A stretch of 64,000 nucleotides of DNA from Desulfosporosinus metallidurans. Lineage in GTDB: Bacteria > Bacillota > Desulfitobacteriia > Desulfitobacteriales > Desulfitobacteriaceae. Positions 54,446 to 63,457 of the stretch are shown here, in pieces. Location of the stretch: positions 1 to 64,000 of the forward strand of contig NZ_MLBF01000022.1 of assembly GCF_001936615.1 (NCBI RefSeq), in the 5' to 3' direction. The notes under the pieces were generated by a model that worked only from the letters and a program-made list of their open reading frames with translations, searched no databases and was not told the origin of the DNA. Both the position numbers and the translations under genes were made by a program. Position 1 is the first letter of the stretch. Each line of letters starts with the position of its first letter.

Positions 54446-55718
54446 TGGATAATCCTCCATTCAAGGAAAGGCTTCTTTCAATTTCACCTTTTGTGCTGAG
54501 TTCACCCACTGACCCATGAGCCAATAGTTTCGGCAGGGATTTTATATCTTCCAATAAAGTGATCTTACTTGTACCATCCTCAGCATCACGATGCACTACT
54601 TGAATAAAGGGTATCATTTCAGCCCCCAGTTCATCCATTAATGCTGAATTGTGCGTGGTAATTAAAATATCAATCTTTCGCTCTGTACCAATTTCGATCA
54701 TGGTTTTTAAGAGAAGTTTTGCTCTGGAAGGATGCAACCCATTATCGACTTCTTCGATGACTATGAGTGACCCTGAGGGTCTTGTTAATAAGGCAGTAAG
54801 AATCCCTAAAAACCTTAAGGTACCATCTGACATCCCTCTGGCATCTATAGCAGTGGTTGTTCCTGTTCTTCCCCACTTTTCCTCACAATAAAGCATTGCA
54901 TCCTTTTTGAATTTTCCTACCGGTTCTGTCCATACTCTTACTATTTCCCCTTCTGCCAGACCAGACACACACCTCGTTAATTGACTTTCAAAGTTCAATT
55001 TTTTGCTTTCAGGCAGCGCCGCGATCATGCCTGCTAAATTTGCTGCATTTCTCGAAAGGTGTTGCGCAAAAGGTTTGTAATCCCTCATCAGAGACGGTAT
55101 AGGATCAAGAATGAATATTTCCTCAAGGTTTTCGGTGACTAGTTGAATTGCTGCTGAAACTTCTGGGATTGTCTCATGATTTTTTAGTTGACTAATTACT
55201 GAGATAAAGTTTTTCAAGTCTTTACGAACTGGCTTTCCCTGACCATTATTAACAAATGTTGGGATGATTGGACTTGAATATTCACTGTCCTCATTATTTC
55301 TATAGGCACTAAACAGATTAATTTCTTTTGGTTTCTTTCCCTTATGCATAATTTTTATCAATAACTCAGCAATAACCTCTACATGAGGTTTCGTCCTAAC
55401 TGTAATGCTGTACCTGTACTCAATGGTTTTTTCTCCTTGGATGACCGCTTCTAAAGTAAACTGATCCCCTGGAAATAACGCTGCATATTCAGCCCCTCCA
55501 CGGATCGCGCCAATACTACCATCAAGAAACGAACCGCTTTCACCATCCAGCGCTGCTTGCAAATTTCTCCCTTGAACTGCACTATTTAAAAAAGCAATTC
55601 CATCGATTATATTTGACTTTCCGCTTGCATTTGTTCCAATCAACACATTCAAGGGGTCGATATATACTTTGGCATCACTAAAACTCTTCCAGTTCATAAA
55701 TCTTATCTCTTTGATCAT
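54435..55718 (-). CDS. AAA21-family ATPase paired with PIN protein
   Basis: A 427-residue SMC/ABC-like ATPase: Walker A LIGTNASGKSNIIDGI, signature RGMSDGTLRFLGIL, Walker B LIVIEEVDNGLHPSR and H-loop ILITTHNSALMDEL. It resembles the other ATPase of this island in design but clearly differs in sequence. It is followed by the overlapping PIN gene. Such ATPase plus small nuclease operons are a recurring defence architecture, for example Septu (ATPase with HNH); this combination with PIN is less familiar to me. Confidence 0.82.
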   Translation of the reverse strand: MIKEIRFMNWKSFSDAKVYIDPLNVLIGTNASGKSNIIDGIAFLNSAVQGRNLQAALDGESGSFLDGSIGAIRGGAEYAALFPGDQFTLEAVIQGEKTIEYRYSITVRTKPHVEVIAELLIKIMHKGKKPKEINLFSAYRNNEDSEYSSPIIPTFVNNGQGKPVRKDLKNFISVISQLKNHETIPEVSAAIQLVTENLEEIFILDPIPSLMRDYKPFAQHLSRNAANLAGMIAALPESKKLNFESQLTRCVSGLAEGEIVRVWTEPVGKFKKDAMLYCEEKWGRTGTTTAIDARGMSDGTLRFLGILTALLTRPSGSLIVIEEVDNGLHPSRAKLLLKTMIEIGTERKIDILITTHNSALMDELGAEMIPFIQVVHRDAEDGTSKITLLEDIKSLPKLLAHGSVGELSTKGEIERSLSLNGGLSNEK

Positions 55719-55816
55719 CTTAACGCCACCTTTCAGCTAGATAAACTTATCCATTTATTGGTATTATCATAGCATGCTGGATTAACATTCACAATCCATT
55801 AACCTTATCCATTCTA

Positions 55817-55886
55817 TATCTTCGCCAACATCTTCTCGAATTTAGCGTAATTGACAATAACCCCGTCATCCAGATCAAACTCAATC
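55817..55886 (-). repeat. Orphan duplicate of the pglX 3' end
   Basis: The minus strand encodes KIEFDLDDGVIVNYAKFEKM then LAKI and a stop, which aligns with the last residues of PglX (QIEIDLDDGVVVNYAKFEKV, LAKIN; 59946-60020). By eye about 59 of 70 bases are identical. The copy begins exactly at the stop codon of the helicase-PLD gene. It is the scar of a recombination that inserted that gene behind pglX. Confidence 0.85.
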
Positions 55887-58800
55887 TTAAGGAAACATCT
55901 CTTCCTTTAGATAGCGTACAGCTTCTTTGTTCGCAATAATACAGCTTACTTCATTTCGGTCAGTAACAAAGCTCCCAGATAACCAGTTAAAAGAACCTAC
56001 TATAGCATACCTATCATCTACAATAAGCATTTTAACGTGTGTAGGCGCATTATAGACGAGATTACTACCAAGAATATCATATAATTTAGGGATTGCTTTT
56101 CGAGCTCTATCCCGATAAGCCTCTCCAGAATAATCAATATTAAGCAGCGTTTGCAAGAAGGTTGGATGATCAAGCCCCTCAACTGGAGTTGGAGAATTGG
56201 GCTTGCGATAACCATAATAGATCTTCACAGATTTTCCTAACTCAAATTGTTTTTCAATCTCAGCAACTACAGTATGAGGGCCTATTTCTGACATAATCCA
56301 AGGCGAATGTATCACCAGTGAATCCTTTATATTTGTAACCACAAAACGGAGCAACTCTTGATGTTCAGTGATGGAACTGATGATCCCTAAGGGAAACCTG
56401 GTTTGAACATACTGCCCAATCGTATCTTGTAAATTATAAGGTGTATAGGCCATGCATCTGCAAATCATTTCTATTACTGAAGATTCTAGTTGTCCATAAC
56501 GCTCCATATCAAACAGGCTTATTATTCGGCCTTTCTCTTTTATTACTTTATACAAATTACCAAGCTGATTGGGGGCATTCTCCAAAACCATTAAATTTCC
56601 AACTATAATGACTTGCCTTTTTGCGCGAGATAAGACAACATTCAACATATTTGCTGTTCTACCAATAAATTTAATTAAGCCTTTTTGTTTATCCAGTGTA
56701 TCTACGACCAGGGAGAAAATAATGCAGTCCTTTTCTTGGCCTTGAAATTTATGAACGGTTCCTGCTGCAATGCCAAACTGTTTTTCTAACGTTAACGATA
56801 ATGCTTCCGCTTGCGCGCGGAATGGAGTTATAACTCCAATACTATCACCATAAACTTTCTGGAGTTCAGGCATCAATTTTGCACAGAAATCTACTTCTGT
56901 TTGATTTACATGACGAGATCCATTTTTAGGTCCTCGAACATCAATCGCAATAAGATTTTTGCCAAAAAGTTTTTCATGGTTGTCATTCTTAAATACCTTA
57001 AGTTTATTTGAATACACATAACGATTACTGTATTCAATGATGCTTCTCTCGCAGCGCCGGTGTTCTTCAAGAATAATACCCTCCCGACGACCCTGCATTT
57101 CTTCCCAATAATCAGAACCGCGATTAGCATAAGATTGAGCGGAATTTAAATCAATTCGAATGATGTCTTTGTCTATATTTTCAAAACGTTCATCATCAAT
57201 AATCTCAGAACCTTTGACCCGAACGGGCTCTATTTGGGCGACATCCCCCACAATAATGGCTCGCTGTGAGCGGAATAATGGTCCACATAAATAGTGCGGT
57301 AGGATCTGCCCAGCCTCGTCAACTAATAACAAACCGATTAGACTCGGAATCAATTGCTTGAAATTTCTATAGTTCCCTTTAAACGAATGAAGGGTACACG
57401 TGATAATGGGAAAACACAGAAAAATAGTGTTCCACAGTGACTTTAAACAGGTAACCTGTTCAGAGTCATACATTTCCAGCGAATTATAGAAACGGTTGAA
57501 CCAGTCGCCTTCATTTGTACAAATTAATTCAAAGTTTTTAAGTATTGCGTCTCGATTGAGCAGTATATACTGCTCAGTTAAATCAAGCGCACCTTTAAAT
57601 AGTCTATGACGAAGTTTTAGCAAATAAGGTGCATTGGCCAGGCTATGCCATCCCGCAAATTCCTTTTCATCAACTTCTACACTTCCAGCCAATTTTATCA
57701 AATCGGCAATTTCATACTTAGAAACTGCAACCATCTGAATATAATGATCCAGTGCATCCCTAAAATTTTGCATTAACTGCTCAATGGCTTTAATATTTTC
57801 CTGCAAATCATTACGGCTGTCACCTAGTTCGTTCAACCTGTAATCTAACCCCTTGAGCTGGGATGATAGTTGAGCTAATTCCCCTATTAATCGCTCACTC
57901 TCGGTTCGAAGCTGGGAAGCACGATTGTTGATCTCCTTCAATTCAGTTTGTAGCTTTTCTAAACTGAACTTGTGCTCTTCTATGCTATCGTCAATATATC
58001 GGAGACTAGGATACTGGCTAAAAAAGTTTCTCCAGCTGGGCCATAATTCAGCAAACCAACCCCACTTTTTTCTTTGTTTATAGGTTTCGTAGGCTACATA
58101 CAACTCTTTTTTTTCAGCTAGGAATGTTAGAATTTTTTGTTCCGTGGTTTGAGCTTTACCACTAAGTGAATTAAGCTCTGCCCCCAATTTTTCCAACAAA
58201 CTATTAATTGCGTGGTGTTTAGCCTTTACAATATTCTTCTCTTCCTCAACTTGATCAAATTCATTGCTTATGGTATGTAGTCGGGCTTTGAGTGTTGATT
58301 GCAAACTAGTAAAATCCTTTGCTACAAGCCCATTTCCGTTAGCGGTATCTTTTAATCCTTCATAAAGTTTTTTACGACAGGCTACCACTTGAAGAAAACT
58401 TTCATTCACAGTTTGAAAATCACGGTATGCTTTGACAAAAGTTTCACGTATCTCTCTTGCCTTTTCTTCGTTTACTTCTACTTTAGAAAGTCCACTTTGA
58501 AAAATCTTGAAATAAGCCAGGAATTTCTCTTCAAAATTCTTTTTGTTTCCCATTTGACCACAGAACGTTCCTGTATAAGATGCATTCTGTTCACCTGACT
58601 CTAATCCTGCTGCTTCAATCGTTTTACAAAAGTCAATTTCCTGTGCAAGCTCGTTGCCAATATTATCAACCGCCGCATTATTCGTGCTTGCAACAACCAT
58701 AGAATGTCTAGATATTTTTTCCAAATCTGGTATGGTAGCAAATGTATTGTTCTTATACATTACTTCAAGCCAAGGAGCATCCCAATTTTCTGTTAGTATA

Positions 58801-59918
58801 ACTGCTTTTTGAACAAATTCATTAGCGACAATCTCTTTAAGCAACGTTGTCTTACCTGTTCCTGGAGGTCCACTGACTGCTAAAAGTTTTGCATTCTTCA
58901 CAAGCTGCAATATGCTCCATTGTTTGAAGTTAACTGGATATTCCTCTGTATAACTTCCTAAATGCAAAAGCAAGCTGCTTTTCATGATACTGTCAAAAGG
59001 ATTATATTTCGCAGTATCTTCATGAGATATGTATTTATTAAGTACCTCGGGGATGCTCTGACGGTTTTCTACCAACTTGCATATATTCTCAATTTCTTTG
59101 CGAAAAATCGGTTCATATGTCCCATCTATTGCTTCATGGGTAATAAATACCTTATGTGTACGCCTCCACCCTTCCTTTTCGGAAAAATCCTTCCATCGAA
59201 TACTTGCTTTTGGATATTTTGCATTAATCGTATCATCAGTATAGTTGATAATTTGTTCTAAATCATTTTGATTTGCGCACGAATTAAGTTCCTTCAACAG
59301 TACCTGCATTTCTTCAGCATAAGCCTGCTCTAAAACCTCAATCTCTTCATCCAAAAGTCCTGCCATTATAATAAGCAATGCTTTGTAATTTATCTCATAC
59401 TTAGATGCGAATACTTCCCCATCATCACCAAAATAGCAAGTAAATACAATGCCCGGTTGTTTAAGCGTACCGTATTTGTCATATTTCTCTAAGATATAAT
59501 CACATAAAATAAAGGTATCATCTAAAATAAGTTGCTCAGCCTGCTCTTTAATATTACTTTTGTCTCCCGGAAAATAGAAAGAAACAGTTTCCAGTATCGA
59601 ATCCAAAGCATCTATATTCTTGGATTTAATAATTTCCTCTAACTCTTTCCGATCTTCAGATGATAACTTCTTTCTATTTCTTGATCGTTGCTCAATAAGC
59701 CTAATAAGTTCTAGTTTCCGTTTTTCCTGAATCTTTGTTGCAATCTTCTTTCCTTCAGTTTTAATACTTTCCGGAAAATCAGACCCCGAATTAGATGATA
59801 GGTTTCCCTCACGATAGCGTGAATTTCTTTCATATTTGATGAAATAATCTAATATTCGCAATAGGGAGTCTATGTTTCGTTTATTCGTTGCTTCGCTATA
59901 ATTGCATTTATTGCTCAT
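55887..59918 (-). CDS. SF1 helicase with C-terminal PLD nuclease domain (Mokosh type II MkoC-like)
   Basis: The 1343-residue protein has an SF1 helicase core split by a long coiled coil (about residues 500-750): Walker A SGPPGTGKTTLLKEI (about 349-363), VASTNNAAVDNIG, Walker B LLLVDEAGQILPHY, and motifs V-VI in AAGTVHKFQGQEKDCIIFSL and VLSRAKRQVIIVG. The C-terminus has one HKD phospholipase-D motif, HVKMLIVDDRYAIVGSFN (His about 1294). A COG1112-like helicase fused to PLD is the described layout of Mokosh type II. It lies between pglX and a duplicate of pglX's 3' end, so it is an inserted cassette. Confidence 0.8.
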   Translation of the reverse strand: MSNKCNYSEATNKRNIDSLLRILDYFIKYERNSRYREGNLSSNSGSDFPESIKTEGKKIATKIQEKRKLELIRLIEQRSRNRKKLSSEDRKELEEIIKSKNIDALDSILETVSFYFPGDKSNIKEQAEQLILDDTFILCDYILEKYDKYGTLKQPGIVFTCYFGDDGEVFASKYEINYKALLIIMAGLLDEEIEVLEQAYAEEMQVLLKELNSCANQNDLEQIINYTDDTINAKYPKASIRWKDFSEKEGWRRTHKVFITHEAIDGTYEPIFRKEIENICKLVENRQSIPEVLNKYISHEDTAKYNPFDSIMKSSLLLHLGSYTEEYPVNFKQWSILQLVKNAKLLAVSGPPGTGKTTLLKEIVANEFVQKAVILTENWDAPWLEVMYKNNTFATIPDLEKISRHSMVVASTNNAAVDNIGNELAQEIDFCKTIEAAGLESGEQNASYTGTFCGQMGNKKNFEEKFLAYFKIFQSGLSKVEVNEEKAREIRETFVKAYRDFQTVNESFLQVVACRKKLYEGLKDTANGNGLVAKDFTSLQSTLKARLHTISNEFDQVEEEKNIVKAKHHAINSLLEKLGAELNSLSGKAQTTEQKILTFLAEKKELYVAYETYKQRKKWGWFAELWPSWRNFFSQYPSLRYIDDSIEEHKFSLEKLQTELKEINNRASQLRTESERLIGELAQLSSQLKGLDYRLNELGDSRNDLQENIKAIEQLMQNFRDALDHYIQMVAVSKYEIADLIKLAGSVEVDEKEFAGWHSLANAPYLLKLRHRLFKGALDLTEQYILLNRDAILKNFELICTNEGDWFNRFYNSLEMYDSEQVTCLKSLWNTIFLCFPIITCTLHSFKGNYRNFKQLIPSLIGLLLVDEAGQILPHYLCGPLFRSQRAIIVGDVAQIEPVRVKGSEIIDDERFENIDKDIIRIDLNSAQSYANRGSDYWEEMQGRREGIILEEHRRCERSIIEYSNRYVYSNKLKVFKNDNHEKLFGKNLIAIDVRGPKNGSRHVNQTEVDFCAKLMPELQKVYGDSIGVITPFRAQAEALSLTLEKQFGIAAGTVHKFQGQEKDCIIFSLVVDTLDKQKGLIKFIGRTANMLNVVLSRAKRQVIIVGNLMVLENAPNQLGNLYKVIKEKGRIISLFDMERYGQLESSVIEMICRCMAYTPYNLQDTIGQYVQTRFPLGIISSITEHQELLRFVVTNIKDSLVIHSPWIMSEIGPHTVVAEIEKQFELGKSVKIYYGYRKPNSPTPVEGLDHPTFLQTLLNIDYSGEAYRDRARKAIPKLYDILGSNLVYNAPTHVKMLIVDDRYAIVGSFNWLSGSFVTDRNEVSCIIANKEAVRYLKEEMFP

Positions 59919-59945
59919 TCTTTATGCCCCTTAAGTCAAACTCGG

Positions 59946-62900
59946 TTAATTAATCTTCGCCAGCACCTTCTCAAACTTAGCATAATTGACCACAACTCCA
60001 TCATCCAGATCAATTTCAATCTGCTGATCGGCGAGATTATGAATCACTTCATCGTATTTTTTTAGTTCGTCCATCTGTTTCGTTAAGACTTTCAGCCGTT
60101 TGGTCGCTTTGGTCTTTTCTGTGGGTGAGTCTTCCGACACCAACACTTGATTTAAACGCAAAAACTCCGCCTCCAGCTTATTTTGAAGGGGATGCAGGTA
60201 ATCCGTACGTACCCGGGATACCATGCTACTGTCGTAGCGGTGCATATAAATTAAGGCGTTGAACGCTTGTTCTTTACCTGACGTGAACAGCCAGTAGATC
60301 GGTCGTTTCTTATAGATCTGGACATGATCCTTGTAAAAATCTTTCAGGAAATACCTGCGGATGCACTCCCGACTAGATTCATTAGCCTTTCTTCCTAATG
60401 TTTCGGCAATATAGTCCAGATTAGTGGTCAAGGTATTCTCCCCAAAAGTAACCTTTACGAACTCAACGAATTGAATCACAATATCATCATCAAAATATGT
60501 TTCACTTAAGACAGGCAAAATGCCGTCGGCATCAGCCTTAAAGGTTTTGTATCTTTCTTGATCAAACTTTCCACCTGCGAAGATTAATCCTTCCTCATCG
60601 AGAGAATATCTACCCAGCATACAACCCACAGCATATGAGATAAAGGATTTAATATCACTCTCCAAATTCGCTTTACGTATAGTAACATTCTTTTCTTGAA
60701 CCTCTGGTGTTAATTCCTCTAGCAAACCGTATATGTCAATAAAAATTCGATTTAGTTCTTCCTCATTATCCTTTAACTGTGCAAATTGAGTTTTGGTAAA
60801 CTCCCTCCAATTATTAAAGGATTGTTCAATAGTTTTACCAATATATATAAGCAACGGATGGTTCAAAAAATCCCAACTCAATTCTAAGCTATTCCAATCA
60901 GTCTTACTAATAGAGATATTTTGCTTTACAAGTAAATTGATCTTAACCAAATAATCTTTGTTACCTATTTTTTTTAACGGTATTGAATTAATATGCCCTG
61001 GCAAGAAATTCATTGTAGGATTAATTAAATTCAAATAATATTCACCTATTCTAGAATTCAATAACCCCAATGCAAAATATTGATTTAATTCATTCACTGT
61101 ACATATTGGCCCAGCATCATCAAATAAAAACCCATTTGGGGAATAACGACAGGCGAATTTCCCCGAAGTAATTTTGGTCCATGTTAAGGCAGTTTTAAAT
61201 GCAAACTCACCGTTATAATTATGTGATTTAACCCTTCCATTTACACTATTATCAAACTTCATTTCAAAACCATCATTTTCCCAATTTATTACGTATTCAT
61301 GATTTCCAAACCATTTTTTATATGGACCTCCCTTTTGATAAGGAAACCACTTCATTCCAGATAGCTTTGAATCTACTGCATTAAAGTTAACTTTATTAAT
61401 ATCTATTTCATACCATAACCTTGAGAATCTGGAAGTATCACCGGTTACTAGACCTATTCTAGGATTTACAATTTTACTAAAACTTTCATATTCAAAACTT
61501 TTTAATACATTTTCACTGACCCAATATGCGATGGGAGAACCAGATATTTTCAGGTAATGTTGTTGGTTAAATCTATATTTATTTATTCCTTCAAAGAACC
61601 ATTTTTCTTTTTGTTCTATACTGTCAACCGCTCCTTGCACAAGAAAGAGACGCCGGTAAGTTCCAAAATAATTATCCAGTTTTCTATTTCTAACTACAAA
61701 TGCTGTTGTTCCAAAATCCGAACCAAAAATTCCACGTCCAAAATGGAGCATATTTATAATAAGTTTTTCTTCAACAATCAGTTCTCTTAGCTTTTCGTAA
61801 GTTGATATAAACATCCAAGATGGGATGTTTATAATGCTTATATAACCATTGCTTGTACAATACCTAAAGCATACTTCCATAAATACAGTACTCATATCTC
61901 CATTGGTTTTTGTGAAGTTATCTTTTAAAAAGTTCCCAAGTTTACCATTCATTCCTCCACTTCCCATATACGGTGGGTTAGTACAAACCACATCATACTT
62001 CGTCCCCATAATCTTCGCCTGAAGAATAATCCCAGGTAGCTTTTTCAAGATAGCATCCCGATAAGGAACCTCCAACAAATCACTTGCCACGCTGTTTTTT
62101 ACTTCATCCAACCTTTGTTCCAAAAACTCTAGATCCAACTCCCGCACATCTAAAATTGATCCGAATTCTTTAGCATCCCTAAACGTATCAGATAAATATT
62201 TAATAACCTCCTGCTCAAGTTCCCAGGCTTCACGATCCACCAAAATTTCTCTTACCTCATCGCCCATCCAATTACTCTCTTGAATGGCACATATATTCAA
62301 CCTAATATTTTCTCTAAATACCACTCGACTTTTGCTCCTCGCCTTCATCATCACTGCAAAAGATGCCAATTGAGCAGCACGATCATCGATATCTAAACCA
62401 TAAAGGTTATTCTCCAAAATCAATTTAGGAATATCCTCTTCCATATAACCGTAACTCTTATAGATTTCATACAGAACCTCAAAGGCATAAACAAGAACAT
62501 GCCCTGAGCCACAGCAAGGGTCCAGAACTTTAATGTCTAATGGGTTAAGGTCAGGATTTTTTAGGACATCCAATTGTTGTTGTACTTCCGGTTCTTGCTC
62601 CGCTTCCTCAAGGTAATACTTCCACTGAGCTTTTAGTTCCTCGTTGGGATGGGATTCTAGCCATAATCTTCCTAAGGAATTTTCCACCATATATTGAACA
62701 ATCCACTTTGGCGTAAAAAGTTGGGTAGCTGCTGGGATATTTTCCTTAGTGATTTTCTTATTTTTCTTTAGGTCTGCAAAGACTTCATCCTTCTTCTCAG
62801 AGATGTAGTATTGATACAGCCACCCGATAATCTCAACTTCTTTCCAGTCTTCCTCTGGAATAGATGTCACCATGTCCCGGATAACAGACCCCTCCTGCAA

Positions 62901-63443
62901 CAAATTACTTGGGAAGAGCAACTCGGTATAATCTGCTATCATTTCAAACATAAATGGCAAAATCGCATTTAATTCATTGCATTGGTGAATCAGTAAGTAC
63001 TGAAATAAACCCTCTGAGTCATTTTTATCTTGAAAATCATAGATCACGTTTTTATCAACAGCTAAGTCTACGTTCAAGGCCTCCCTGATGATATCCGGTT
63101 CCACTCTGTTTGGATCAGGGGAAGATAAGACTCGTACTCCTGTGGGCAGATAGTTGTTGACCTCCATGAAACGCAGGGCAATGAAGCGGTTAAACCAGGT
63201 GTAGGCAACCTCCTCCATGACCTGAGTATATCCTTTTTGCTCGATCTCCTGAATCAGCTTGTCTCTTTGGTGCTTAAAGCCCTTTTCCTGGGGGATATTG
63301 TTCAGGATGATATGACCCGCTTCTTGCTTAAGCTCTGTAATACTTTTAGCCGTAATCCCTATCTGAAATGCTTTCTGCATGACTTGCTCGATCAGCTTCT
63401 TACGAGCACTGACGGCAAAGTTTTTGATGACTGATTTATTCAT
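59946..63443 (-). CDS. pglX: BREX-1 adenine-specific DNA methyltransferase PglX
   Basis: At 1165 residues it has the normal PglX length. It contains SAM motif I VLDPCCGSGHVLVYAFE (about residues 305-321) and catalytic motif IV VCTNPPYMGSGG (about 486-497) of m6A methyltransferases, followed by a long target recognition and C-terminal region. It methylates one adenine in a non-palindromic site to mark host DNA in BREX. The C-terminal peptide is duplicated at 55817-55886. It starts 14 bases after the brxC stop. Confidence 0.93.
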   Translation of the reverse strand: MNKSVIKNFAVSARKKLIEQVMQKAFQIGITAKSITELKQEAGHIILNNIPQEKGFKHQRDKLIQEIEQKGYTQVMEEVAYTWFNRFIALRFMEVNNYLPTGVRVLSSPDPNRVEPDIIREALNVDLAVDKNVIYDFQDKNDSEGLFQYLLIHQCNELNAILPFMFEMIADYTELLFPSNLLQEGSVIRDMVTSIPEEDWKEVEIIGWLYQYYISEKKDEVFADLKKNKKITKENIPAATQLFTPKWIVQYMVENSLGRLWLESHPNEELKAQWKYYLEEAEQEPEVQQQLDVLKNPDLNPLDIKVLDPCCGSGHVLVYAFEVLYEIYKSYGYMEEDIPKLILENNLYGLDIDDRAAQLASFAVMMKARSKSRVVFRENIRLNICAIQESNWMGDEVREILVDREAWELEQEVIKYLSDTFRDAKEFGSILDVRELDLEFLEQRLDEVKNSVASDLLEVPYRDAILKKLPGIILQAKIMGTKYDVVCTNPPYMGSGGMNGKLGNFLKDNFTKTNGDMSTVFMEVCFRYCTSNGYISIINIPSWMFISTYEKLRELIVEEKLIINMLHFGRGIFGSDFGTTAFVVRNRKLDNYFGTYRRLFLVQGAVDSIEQKEKWFFEGINKYRFNQQHYLKISGSPIAYWVSENVLKSFEYESFSKIVNPRIGLVTGDTSRFSRLWYEIDINKVNFNAVDSKLSGMKWFPYQKGGPYKKWFGNHEYVINWENDGFEMKFDNSVNGRVKSHNYNGEFAFKTALTWTKITSGKFACRYSPNGFLFDDAGPICTVNELNQYFALGLLNSRIGEYYLNLINPTMNFLPGHINSIPLKKIGNKDYLVKINLLVKQNISISKTDWNSLELSWDFLNHPLLIYIGKTIEQSFNNWREFTKTQFAQLKDNEEELNRIFIDIYGLLEELTPEVQEKNVTIRKANLESDIKSFISYAVGCMLGRYSLDEEGLIFAGGKFDQERYKTFKADADGILPVLSETYFDDDIVIQFVEFVKVTFGENTLTTNLDYIAETLGRKANESSRECIRRYFLKDFYKDHVQIYKKRPIYWLFTSGKEQAFNALIYMHRYDSSMVSRVRTDYLHPLQNKLEAEFLRLNQVLVSEDSPTEKTKATKRLKVLTKQMDELKKYDEVIHNLADQQIEIDLDDGVVVNYAKFEKVLAKIN

Positions 63444-63457
63444 GGTATTTCCTCCAA

